NCBI GenBank assembly: GCA_005881055.1
Contig: VBHW01000047.1
Span: 1-10,651 of the forward strand
Direction: 5' to 3'
DNA from: Chloroflexota bacterium
GTDB taxonomy: Bacteria; Chloroflexota; Limnocylindria; Limnocylindrales; CSP1-4
Length of the DNA: 10,651 bases
Shown here: piece by piece, positions 1 to 6,744 of the stretch
Layout: the number at the start of each line of letters is the position of its first letter
Position numbering within the stretch: the first letter of the stretch is position 1
Program-made: the position numbers and the translations under genes
Notes under the pieces: model-generated
Seen by the model: only the letters and a program-made list of their open reading frames with translations
What the model was told of the DNA's origin: nothing
Databases searched by the model: none

Positions 1-1216
1 CACGGGCCTGCATCCCGACCGCGATCGCGTCGTACAGCTCGTGATCGGTCTTCACCCAGTCGCGGTACTCGCGGACCTCTTCCTCGGTGAACATGATCCC
101 GAACATCGCGGGGACGCCCGTGAACGTGTGTGCGAGCCCGCGCTCCGAGAGGATCCGGTCGAGGCCGCGCTGGATCGACAGGCCGCGCTGGCGGATGCCC
201 TCGAGCACGGTGCCGTCGCGCAGGATCGACAGGGTCGCGACAGCGGCCGCCGCCGCAACGCGGTTGCCGGCGTACGTGCCGCCATGGCTCACGCGATCCG
301 GGAGCACACTCATGACGTCCCGCCGCCCGCCGAATGCCGCAGCCGGGTAGCCGTTGCCCATCGCCTTGGCGAACGTCGCGAGGTCAGGCGTCACCCCGAA
401 GAACTCGGCCGCGCCCCCGAGCGCCAGGCGGAAGCCGGTCTTCACCTCGTCGTAGATGAGGAGCGCGTCGAACTCCTGCGTGATGGCCCGCACGCCGGCG
501 TGGAAGCCCTCCCGCGGCAGGATCGCCTGTGCGTTGCCGAGGACGGGCTCGATGATCACCGCCGCGATGTCGTCGCCGTCGCGCTCGAAGACATGGCGCA
601 GCGTCTCGAGATCGTTGAACGGCACGGGGATGACCGTCTCCGTGATCTGCTGGGGGATGCCGCGGCCCCAGGTCAGGCGCACCGGGTTGTCGCGGTCGCC
701 CAGCTCGCCCATGTCGTTGGGGGTCACGCTGATGAGCGCGTAATCGTGGACGCCGTGGTACTGGCCCTCGAACTTCACGATCTTCGTCCGGCCGGTGAAC
801 CCGCGGGCGACGCGCATGGCGTGCATCGTCGCCTCGGTCCCGGACACGGTCATTCGCGCCATCTCGACCCAGCCGGTGAGCTCCTGGATGAGCTCGGCGA
901 CACGGACCTCATCCTCGCTCGTGAGGCTGAAGCTCACGCCGCGGCGCATCCGCTCGTTCACGTGGTCATCCACGCGCTCGTCCCCATGGCCGAGGATCAC
1001 GGGACCGTAGCCCATGCGCAGGTCGACGAACTCGTTCCCGTCGAGGTCCCAGACGCGGCCGCCCTTGCCCCGATCGATGTAGACCGTGTCCTCGCCCCAG
1101 GCCCGGAAGTTCGAGTTCGTCCCGCCGGGCAGGCTGCGCCGCGCTCGCGCGTACATCGCGTGCTGGCGATCGCGCCGGAGCGCGGGCGTCGGTCGAGCGG
1201 CCGGTCGGGCGGTCAT
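1..1216 (-). CDS. Class III aminotransferase, glutamate-1-semialdehyde aminomutase-like (3' end cut by window)
   Basis: This is a PLP-dependent, cytosolic fold-type I enzyme of the family that includes HemL, which converts glutamate-1-semialdehyde to 5-aminolevulinate. The 405 visible residues show an N-terminal PGGTNS segment (30-35), GHGDE (77-81), the phosphate-binding SGTEAT (125-130), KFEGQYHG (148-155), the cofactor-contacting YDEVKTGFR (255-263), and the likely Schiff-base lysine K284 in FAKAMGNGYP. Family members are about 430 residues, so only the last few tens of residues are missing. The ATG at 1216 is supported by GGAGGA at 1226-1221, five bases or fewer upstream. It differs from textbook HemL: the lysine motif is AKAMGNGYP rather than GKVIGGGMP, and there is an extra stretch near 160-190. 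No haem-pathway neighbour is visible, so it may be a paralogue with another amino or keto substrate. I am sure of the family and unsure of the substrate. Confidence 0.9.
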   Translation of the reverse strand, partial: MTARPAARPTPALRRDRQHAMYARARRSLPGGTNSNFRAWGEDTVYIDRGKGGRVWDLDGNEFVDLRMGYGPVILGHGDERVDDHVNERMRRGVSFSLTSEDEVRVAELIQELTGWVEMARMTVSGTEATMHAMRVARGFTGRTKIVKFEGQYHGVHDYALISVTPNDMGELGDRDNPVRLTWGRGIPQQITETVIPVPFNDLETLRHVFERDGDDIAAVIIEPVLGNAQAILPREGFHAGVRAITQEFDALLIYDEVKTGFRLALGGAAEFFGVTPDLATFAKAMGNGYPAAAFGGRRDVMSVLPDRVSHGGTYAGNRVAAAAAVATLSILRDGTVLEGIRQRGLSIQRGLDRILSERGLAHTFTGVPAMFGIMFTEEEVREYRDWVKTDHELYDAIAVGMQAR

Positions 1217-1220
1217 GAAT

Positions 1221-1226
1221 TCCTCC
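1221..1226 (-). promoter_or_regulatory. Ribosome binding site of the aminotransferase gene
   Basis: GGAGGA on the minus strand lies four bases before the ATG at 1216. It is the strongest Shine-Dalgarno sequence in the window and fixes the start of the aminotransferase. Confidence 0.7.
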
Positions 1227-1354
1227 GGTGGGCGGGGGCGTGCGACGAGGCGTCGCCCGGGTACGGCCTCTCTGCGCCGAGGACCCCTGCCCGCAGCCGC
1301 GTCGGGCGAACCCGAGGCCGGCGGCCGTTGCGCGTGGCGGGACACCGCTCCCGC

Positions 1355-1400
1355 ATCTTGGCATACGGATCGGTGGCCGTCAACGCGATATTCGTGTCAA
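1355..1400 (-). promoter_or_regulatory. Candidate sigma70 promoter with a tandem CGTTGAC repeat, upstream of the aminotransferase
   Basis: On the minus strand, TTGACG (1383-1378) is followed after exactly 17 bases by CAAGAT (1360-1355). This is a good -35 box with a weak -10 box. A second TTGACA (1400-1395) sits 17 bp further upstream in the same orientation, giving two CGTTGAC heptamers one and a half helical turns apart. The predicted start near 1348 would leave a leader of about 130 nt before the ATG at 1216. The second heptamer could be an alternative -35 box or one half of a direct-repeat operator. The assignment rests on consensus matching only. Confidence 0.35.
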
Positions 1401-1545
1401 CGGACTCCTGTGACCGCGAAATCCGTGCATCCTGTGCTCGGCGGGCGGGGAATGCGTCGATCGGCGGTTCGGCGCCTCGGACGCATCGTCGAGGGCGGAA
1501 CGCCTGGGCCAGGACCTGTGCCACCGAGCCGTCAACGGCACTCGA

Positions 1546-1704
1546 TGCGTCGGGCGCAACGTCACCTGGAGTTCAGAGGCCGCGATGACCGGCCGAGCCT
1601 CGAAATGTGGCATGGCGATGCGCCCCGCGCATCACATCGCGTCGAGGCCTCCTCGCGCCTGACGTACCCGCTGCCACGCCGCGGAAGCGTTGCGTCGGGC
1701 GCAA
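1546..1704. repeat. Pair of exact 14-bp direct repeats (TGCGTCGGGCGCAA)
   Basis: TGCGTCGGGCGCAA occurs at 1546-1559 and again at 1691-1704, 145 bp apart in the same orientation. Each copy is itself an inverted repeat (TGCG and CGCA around TCGGG), and the second extends to a 5-bp stem. Both copies fall in non-coding sequence. Their role is unknown; regulator binding sites or short RNA hairpins are possible. Confidence 0.4.
1617..1633. repeat. Perfect 7-bp hairpin with CCC loop
   Basis: GATGCGC (1617-1623) and GCGCATC (1627-1633) are perfectly complementary across a three-base CCC loop. No T-tract follows on either strand, so it does not look like a standard intrinsic terminator. Confidence 0.45.
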
Positions 1705-1810
1705 TGCCGCGGCGCGCTCCGACCCCGCGGGCGGTCGGGCGTCGGCTGTCGCCGACGGCCCGGCGGGCCGCGCCCGCTCAGCCGCCCGAATCCGATGCCA
1801 AATGTTCGGA

Positions 1811-1824
1811 TGACGGGCGTCATG
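1811..1824. repeat. Operator-like palindrome ATGACG-GG-CGTCAT
   Basis: A perfect 6-bp dyad with a 2-bp centre lies in the intergenic region, the size and shape of a dimeric regulator site. There is no second copy in the window and no regulator gene beside it, so function is a guess. Confidence 0.35.
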
Positions 1825-1850
1825 CGCCGGACCGCCTCGATCCGGCGCCA

Positions 1851-1885
1851 GATGCCGCCGAGGCGGGCATCTTGCAAGAGGCCCG
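1851..1885. repeat. Overlapping inverted repeats downstream of the DUF885 gene
   Basis: AGATGCC (1851-1857) pairs with GGCATCT (1867-1873). The latter arm is also the left part of GGGCATCTTGCAAGAGGCCC (1866-1885), a 20-bp palindrome with a single mismatched pair. The two hairpins are mutually exclusive. They lie about 90-120 bp after the DUF885 stop on its transcribed strand. No U-tract follows, so termination is possible but not shown. Confidence 0.4.
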
Positions 1886-1971
1886 TTCGTGGGCGCGCCC
1901 GCAGCCGGCGGTTAACGCCCGCGAGCGACGCATTTGGCCCGGAGCGCCGGCGAGGCGGCCCGAGACCGATG

Positions 1972-3627
1972 TCAGGCCGGCGTCGTCACCCAGGTCGGCA
2001 GCTCACGCGCGAGCGTCGCGAGCGGCAGGGAGCCATGACCGAGCACCTGGTCGTGGAACTCGCGCAGGTCGAACCGACTGCCGTCGCGCTCGGTGAGCTC
2101 GCGGCGGAGCGATTCGATCGCGCGCTGGCCGAGCTTGTAGGTCAGGGCCTGGCCAGGCCACGCGATGTAGCGGTCCGTCTCGATCGTCGCGTCGGTCGCC
2201 GACAGCCCGGCCGACAGGAGGAAGTCGATCGACTGCTGGCGGCTCCAGCGGAGCGCGTGGAGCCCCGTGTCGACGACGAGCCGGGCGGCTCGCCAGGCCT
2301 GGGCGTCGAGCATCCCGAAGCGCTCGCCCTCGGTACGGAACAGGCCCATCTCGTCCGCGAGCCGCTCCGAGTAAAGGCCCCAGCCCTCGACGTATGCCCC
2401 GCGCCGAGGCGGCGGAACACGTTGAGCTTCGGGTTCTCCATCTCGAGCGAGATCTGGAAGTGGTGGCCGGGCACGGCCTCGTGGTAGGTCGTCGTCGCGA
2501 GCTTCGTGTACTTTCGGCTCGGCAGGTCGTACCCGTTCGCGTAGTAGATGCCCGGGCGTCCCCCGTCGGCAGCCGGCGGGTAGTAGTACGCGAGCCTCCT
2601 TGTACTCCTCGACCGGCCGGACCTCGAGGCCCGCCCGCGGCATCGTTCCGAAATAGCGCGGCGCGATCGTGAGGGCCCGCGCGATGTCCTCACGGGCCCG
2701 CTCGAGGAGCTCGTCCTTCGTGCGCGGGCAGTTGGCGGGATCGTCGTCCTGCGCCTTCCGCAGCGCGACGGTGTCGTCGCCGTACCCGGCGGCCGCGCTG
2801 ATGGCACGGCGCTCCTCGTCGATCGTCTCGAGCTCGTCGAGGCCGATCTGATGGATGAGCGCGGGGTCCATGTCCACCGTCGTCCAGGCGCGGATCTGGG
2901 TCCGGTACAGCGCGTCGCCATTCGGGGCCGACCAGAGCCCGGGGTCCTCGCGGGAGGCGGCGAGGTAGTCGCCCCGGAGCGAATCCAGGAATACGCGGTC
3001 GGCCGGGCGGACGACGTCACGGACGATCTCGCGCACCCGCTCGCGGTCGGCCTCCGAGGCGACCTGCGCCGTCGCCGGGATCGGCGACTCGTCGACCGGT
3101 GCCTCGAGAATCCGCTCGAGCTGGGCGATCGTCCGCTCCACGACGATGCGTGGGGCGGTCAGTCCCGATGCGCGCCCTTCGCGGAGGAGGTCGCTGTTCG
3201 CCGCCATGAAGGCGGGGTAGGCACGCAGCCGGGACTCGTACTTCTCGAACCGCTCGGGCGTGTCGGCCTTCTGGAACTGGGTCACGACTGGCAGGAGCGT
3301 CTGGGGGCCGCCCATCTGGTCGACCACCCGCAGGACGTCCGTCCGCTGGTCCTGGGCCTCGATGCCCAGATCGCAGATCACCTTGATCATGTCGACGGTG
3401 ATCCGGTCCTCCACCGAGAGACCGTCGATGGGGATCGACTCGGTCTCGCGCCGCGTCGACCGCCAGAGCGCGAGCTCCTTCGCGCGGCCGACGTCGCTCG
3501 GGTCCTCGAGGCGATCGGCATAGCGCTCGTCGCCGTACATCGTGGCGGTCGTTGGCTGCAGCTCGAGGAGCGCCTCCCAGAACCTGTCGGCGAGGTCGTC
3601 GACGACAGAGGATGGCTGATCGGTCAA
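1972..3627 (-). CDS. DUF885 family metallopeptidase-like protein, interrupted by two compensating frameshifts
   Basis: Once its frame is repaired, this encodes about 551 residues, near the usual DUF885 length of 550-600. The family is predicted to be zinc peptidases. The N-terminus (DDLADRFWEALLELQPTTAT) matches the family start. The metal-binding motif HEAVPGHH (about 382-389) and the downstream AYVEGWGLY (about 411-419) are intact, but in different frames. The reading frame must slip by one base within 2592-2595 (one base extra) and again at the G4 run 2400-2397 (one base short). The bases between encode AYYYPPAADGGRPGIYYANG and the HExxPGHH motif. Read without slipping, the gene stays open but loses the active site. 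I chose the TTG at 3627 because GGGAG (3639-3635) lies seven bases upstream. An in-frame ATG at 3699 exists but its extra residues look non-coding. No clear signal peptide is seen. Sequencing or assembly error is more likely than a true pseudogene, because codon quality is good in all three pieces. Confidence 0.8.
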   Translation of the reverse strand: MTDQPSSVVDDLADRFWEALLELQPTTATMYGDERYADRLEDPSDVGRAKELALWRSTRRETESIPIDGLSVEDRITVDMIKVICDLGIEAQDQRTDVLRVVDQMGGPQTLLPVVTQFQKADTPERFEKYESRLRAYPAFMAANSDLLREGRASGLTAPRIVVERTIAQLERILEAPVDESPIPATAQVASEADRERVREIVRDVVRPADRVFLDSLRGDYLAASREDPGLWSAPNGDALYRTQIRAWTTVDMDPALIHQIGLDELETIDEERRAISAAAGYGDDTVALRKAQDDDPANCPRTKDELLERAREDIARALTIAPRYFGTMPRAGLEVRPVEEYKEARVLLPAGCRRGTPGHLLRERVRPAEPKVHEARDDDLPRGRARPPLPDLARDGEPEAQRVPPPRRGAYVEGWGLYSERLADEMGLFRTEGERFGMLDAQAWRAARLVVDTGLHALRWSRQQSIDFLLSAGLSATDATIETDRYIAWPGQALTYKLGQRAIESLRRELTERDGSRFDLREFHDQVLGHGSLPLATLARELPTWVTTPA

Positions 3628-3803
3628 CGGAAGTCTCCCAACGAGGCGCGCAGGCGCGCGCAGACGCGACACAGCCCGGGCACGGCCGGGGCCGGCCATG
3701 CCCGCCAGCGGAGCCGGTATGGTCCAGTGCGCGTCAGGGTACAGGCTGGGCGGGCGGCGCGTCGGCCCGAAGCGCCCCGCGTGGTACGAGGCGCCGCGCC
3801 CGG
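3628..3803. other. Intergenic gap between the methyltransferase-like gene and the DUF885 gene
   Basis: This 176-bp GC-rich gap holds no gene and no convincing promoter. A GGCGCC-armed inverted repeat (3790-3812) overlaps the stop codon of the upstream gene. It could slow or end transcription there but has no T-tract. Whether the DUF885 gene is cotranscribed with its upstream neighbour cannot be decided from the sequence. Confidence 0.4.
3635..3639 (-). promoter_or_regulatory. Ribosome binding site deciding a TTG start
   Basis: GGGAG lies seven bases before the TTG at 3627. The upstream in-frame ATG at 3699 has only a weak GGCGGG before it, and the protein between the two starts (Arg/Ala/Pro-rich) does not resemble DUF885 N-termini. 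The TTG is therefore preferred. Confidence 0.55.
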
Positions 3804-6686
3804 TCAGGCGCCGGTGCCGCCGAACATCGGAAGCTGCTCCCCCGTCCGCTCGACGATGGGATCGAGCCCGAGGAACGGCTCGAGGTCGACGAGCGTCGCC
3901 TCGTCGCGCGCGGCCCACGTCCGGAGATGGTTCGCCTTGAGGATGTGCCAGTTGCCGGCGTCCGCCGCCTGGCGGAGGAGCGGCGAGCGCTCGAGCTTGT
4001 AGCGGACGAGCTCGGTCCGCTCGGGCGCGATCACGAGGAAGCGGACGAGGTTCTCGTCCGGCGGGATGTTCGCGTGGCGACGGATGAGGGGCTCGGCGAG
4101 CATCGCGGTCCATTCGACCTCGAAGAGGAACGCGCCGCGCGAGCGGACGTACCAGATGCAGTCCACCCCCTCGAGCGCCTCGGGCGAGCCGTGGCCGATG
4201 AGCGGCAGGTATGCCTGGAGCTCGCGGTCGTCGAGCCAGCTCGCGAGCGTGCGCCCGTCGAGCTTGCGCGCCTGCTCACGCGACGCGAGCCACACCCGGA
4301 ACCCGAGCCGATGGCCCTGCTCGGCGAGGAGCGCGAGGAGCTCGGTGTGCTCCCGGCTCCTGCGGAGGAGGTCGTCGGCGGTGACCAGGCGATCGGGAGT
4401 GGATGCCAGCGAGCGGTACGAGGCCAGGCAGGCACGCACGAGCGCCTCGTCGGGCAGGTCGTGGCCGGTGAAGAGGCCGGCCACCCGCTCGAAGAACGCC
4501 GACTCCGACAGTCGCCCGGCCGTCGAGAGGAGGCTGAACACCGCCCACTCGACGCGGTCGGCGAGGGGCACGGCCGCGGCCGCGACGTCCGCAGTACTGG
4601 CCAGCCACCAGCGACCGGGCTCGATCTCGGTCACGCGGCGCTGGTCGGGCCGGCTCAGCTCGTCGCGGATGATCGCCAAGATCGTCTCGACCTGGTCATT
4701 GCTCTCGAGGGTGGCCGGCTCGCGCCGTTCGTCGCGTCGCGGCCGGGCGGTGGCGGCTTTCGCCGGTCCGAGATGCGGGACGGACGAGAGCCGCTGGGAG
4801 GACACGGGGTCCGGGCCCGGAGCCTGGGGGGCCGATCCGTCGGCGCCCGAACCGGAGCGCGACCCGGACGACTCATCGTCGGCCGGTCGCGAGGCCGGAT
4901 CGTCGGGGGCGCCGGGACCGGAACGGCTCGCGACGAGCCGGCGGAGCATGCCGGTCCGATCGAGACCGACGAGCACCTCGCCGAGCAGGCGTTCGTGGCG
5001 GGCGGGCTCGCCGCGTGCCTGGAGGATCTCGACGGCCGTGTCGGTGACGGTCCGGGCGGCTTCGCTCGGGGAGAACGGCCGCTCGTCGAAGCGCTCGGGC
5101 GGCGCGAACAATCCACCGGGAACGCCGCGCCGCGCGACGTCGTCACCGTGCCTCGCAGTGTCGTCCACCTCCCCGAGCGTCACGTTCGCACGAGTGCGTG
5201 CTCCTCCGAAGGCGGCCGACGACGGCACGAACTCGACGACGCCGCCGACTTCCTCGCCGGGCTCGGCGAGCCGGGCCGCGACGAGGCGGAACCCGGCCCC
5301 GACGCCTCCCAGGGCGGCCGCGGCGAGTCCCTCGGGGCCGCCCGCCTCGAGGAGCAGGACGACCCGCGCGTCGGCCGCGAGCCACGGCTCGACGGAGGCG
5401 AGCGACCGCCGGAGTGCGGCGGCCTGCCAGCCCCACGGCGCTCGGCCGCCCGGCCCGAACAGCGACTCGAGGGGCAGGAGCGCCGCCGCCTCGCGACCGA
5501 GCAGCCACGCCGTTGCGAGGTAGGCGAACGAGAGCCGGTCCTGGTTCGGGCGCTGCGGCGGCTGGCCGAGAACGAGGCGGACGCGGGGTCGTTGCGCGGC
5601 GCTGCCGTCGAGCTCCTGCGCCTCCGTCTCGAGCGACCGGTAGGCGCTCTGGGTGCCGAGGCGGACGACGGCCGTGGCGACCCCTTCCGCCAGGCTGCGC
5701 ACGTCGTCGCCGAGTCGAGCCGGGGCCGGCCCGTAGCTGCTCCCCTCGAGGCGCTGGACGAAGCCGCGAAGGATCCGGAAGCCGTCCTCGAACGCCAGCC
5801 ACGGGTTGCGCTCGCGCCATTGCTCCCCGGCGGGCAGCTTGACGCGACCGGCGTGGATCCGGAGCTGCGCGATCCGGCCCGGGAAGCCGTTGAGCCTGCT
5901 CGCCGGCAGGATCGCGTGCAGGAGGGCGAGGCGGAGCGCCGCCTCGACGGAGGCTGAGCGCAGGTCCGCGTCGATCCGCTGGAGGATCGCGTGGAGGCCG
6001 GCGAGCTGCCGCGGCGAGTGGAGCTCGAGGAGCTGGTCGACGAGCGCGTCGTGACCGTCGAGGGTCGGGAACCGCTCGCGGAGCTGGCGGAACGAGGCTC
6101 CTCGTGGCTCCATCTCCCGGGCGCGCGCGAGGTCGTCCTCGTCCACGGGGGCGTGGCGCTGCTCCCCTCCACCGAGCTGGTCGCGGCACACGGTGCAGCG
6201 GTAGTGCTTGCGGAGGAGCCGTCCGTGCGCGCCCGGCGGGCCGGGAGCCGCCTCGTCGGACTCGCCCTCTCCGGGAACCGCCTCCCAGATGAACTCGTCG
6301 ACGACCGCGGCCCGGCCGCACGTCGCGCAGCGCGTGGCGAACATCTCGCCGATCGACACCTTGAGGCTCGATTCCTGGCGCGGCGCGGCGGCGATCGCCT
6401 GGAAGGCGGCATCGAGATGGCGGACGTCGGGGGGCCGCAGGACGATCTCGGCGAGGAGCCGGGTGAGGGGGTTCGACTCGATCGTGACCCCGCGGCGGAG
6501 GCGGTCGACCGCGGCCCGGGCCACCCAGCCGCCGCGGCCGTGGAGGTCGACGACGACGTCGCCCGGTCCGGTGTGGGCCTCGATGGCGGCCGCGACGAAG
6601 TCGGGCGGGGGCGGGCTCGCGAGGCGCTCGAACGCCGGCAGCGAGATCGCCGGGTCGGCTCGCGTCAGGGGATCACGGCCCGCCAT
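3804..6686 (-). CDS. Degenerate DNA-methyltransferase-like protein with zinc ribbon and C-terminal PD-(D/E)XK-like domain
   Basis: The product has 960 residues. Residues 28-100 resemble the AdoMet-binding half of a DNA N4-cytosine/N6-adenine methyltransferase: a GDVVVDLHGRGG loop (42-53), where active enzymes have DPFxGxGT, then acidic E70 and SNPLTRLLAE. A zinc ribbon follows (C120/C123 and C164/C167), then a helical stretch with LHSPRQLAGL (222-231) as in Zn-ribbon-containing DNA methylases. Where catalytic motif IV (DPPY) belongs, the protein has GQPPQ (374-378), so methyl transfer is probably lost. Residues 585-660 are a low-complexity, probably disordered linker. The C-terminal part (660-960) includes RWWL (692-695) and a segment with D842, then FEVE (855-858), then LVIAPER (884-890). 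That spacing suggests a restriction-endonuclease-like fold. The ATG at 6686 follows the TPR gene by 57 nt and has no clear ribosome binding site; a 15-nt hairpin covers that spot. The function could be DNA binding, restriction or defence. The domain reading is inference; the loss of motifs is seen directly. Confidence 0.75.
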   Translation of the reverse strand: MAGRDPLTRADPAISLPAFERLASPPPPDFVAAAIEAHTGPGDVVVDLHGRGGWVARAAVDRLRRGVTIESNPLTRLLAEIVLRPPDVRHLDAAFQAIAAAPRQESSLKVSIGEMFATRCATCGRAAVVDEFIWEAVPGEGESDEAAPGPPGAHGRLLRKHYRCTVCRDQLGGGEQRHAPVDEDDLARAREMEPRGASFRQLRERFPTLDGHDALVDQLLELHSPRQLAGLHAILQRIDADLRSASVEAALRLALLHAILPASRLNGFPGRIAQLRIHAGRVKLPAGEQWRERNPWLAFEDGFRILRGFVQRLEGSSYGPAPARLGDDVRSLAEGVATAVVRLGTQSAYRSLETEAQELDGSAAQRPRVRLVLGQPPQRPNQDRLSFAYLATAWLLGREAAALLPLESLFGPGGRAPWGWQAAALRRSLASVEPWLAADARVVLLLEAGGPEGLAAAALGGVGAGFRLVAARLAEPGEEVGGVVEFVPSSAAFGGARTRANVTLGEVDDTARHGDDVARRGVPGGLFAPPERFDERPFSPSEAARTVTDTAVEILQARGEPARHERLLGEVLVGLDRTGMLRRLVASRSGPGAPDDPASRPADDESSGSRSGSGADGSAPQAPGPDPVSSQRLSSVPHLGPAKAATARPRRDERREPATLESNDQVETILAIIRDELSRPDQRRVTEIEPGRWWLASTADVAAAAVPLADRVEWAVFSLLSTAGRLSESAFFERVAGLFTGHDLPDEALVRACLASYRSLASTPDRLVTADDLLRRSREHTELLALLAEQGHRLGFRVWLASREQARKLDGRTLASWLDDRELQAYLPLIGHGSPEALEGVDCIWYVRSRGAFLFEVEWTAMLAEPLIRRHANIPPDENLVRFLVIAPERTELVRYKLERSPLLRQAADAGNWHILKANHLRTWAARDEATLVDLEPFLGLDPIVERTGEQLPMFGGTGA

Positions 6687-6690
6687 GGTC

Positions 6691-6705
6691 GTGGCATTGT
6701 GCCAC
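6691..6705 (-). promoter_or_regulatory. Hairpin GTGGCA-N3-TGCCAC in the leader of the methyltransferase-like gene
   Basis: A perfect 6-bp stem with a three-base loop lies only four bases before the ATG at 6686, in the place of the Shine-Dalgarno sequence. It could hide the start region in the mRNA or, as a dyad in DNA, bind a regulator. No classical ribosome binding site is present otherwise. Confidence 0.45.
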
Positions 6706-6720
6706 CCGGCCGGAAGGCAT

Positions 6721-6744
6721 GGCCTCCGCCGAGCGCTCGGAGCC
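6721..6744 (-). terminator. Possible weak terminator or attenuator hairpin after the TPR gene
   Basis: A GC-rich stem built around the perfect palindrome CCGAGCGCTCGG (6729-6740), with imperfect flanking arms, begins at the stop codon of the TPR gene. No U-run follows, and the next gene starts 35 nt later on the same strand. Partial attenuation is as likely as termination. Confidence 0.3.

Larger units (their letters stand above)
1217..1971. other. Long intergenic region with clustered inverted repeats and no convincing gene
   Basis: About 755 bp separate the DUF885 gene from the aminotransferase. Small open frames exist on both strands (for example minus 1877-1632 and minus 1613-1380), but their products are Arg/Pro/Ala-rich, have no recognisable motif and lack a good ribosome binding site. 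What the region does hold is structure. There are perfect hairpins at 1617-1633 (GATGCGC, loop CCC) and 1851-1873 (AGATGCC arms), an ATGACG-GG-CGTCAT palindrome at 1811-1824, a near-perfect 20-bp palindrome at 1866-1885, a repeated TGCGTCGGGCGCAA, and the candidate promoter near 1355-1400. I see no tRNA-like or known riboswitch pattern. It may be a regulatory region, an uncharacterised small RNA or the remains of a lost gene. Confidence 0.5.

Noticed and set aside
1217..1354. Possible riboswitch in the aminotransferase leader
   Set aside because: The leader is about 130 nt and GC-rich, but I could match no conserved core of a known riboswitch class (for example cobalamin or glycine).
41..1588. 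515-codon open frame on the plus strand
   Set aside because: It is antisense to the aminotransferase, which carries the full PLP-enzyme motif set on the minus strand and runs off the window edge.
1380..1613. 77-codon minus-strand frame in the intergenic region
   Set aside because: It covers the candidate promoter and CGTTGAC repeats, and its product has no recognisable feature.
1632..1877. 81-codon minus-strand frame in the intergenic region
   Set aside because: It is Arg/Pro-rich with no motif and no good ribosome binding site, and it is crossed by several inverted repeats.
3628..4113. N-terminal extension of the DUF885 reading frame up to an ATG at 4113
   Set aside because: The extension overlaps the 3' end of the upstream gene in another frame and its residues do not resemble any DUF885 N-terminus. 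A TTG with a good ribosome binding site lies at 3627.
3552..5957. 801-codon open frame on the plus strand
   Set aside because: It lies antisense to the 960-residue gene and its product is a Glu/Arg/Gly-rich mirror with no domain order. Very high third-position GC on the minus strand removes stops from this antisense frame.
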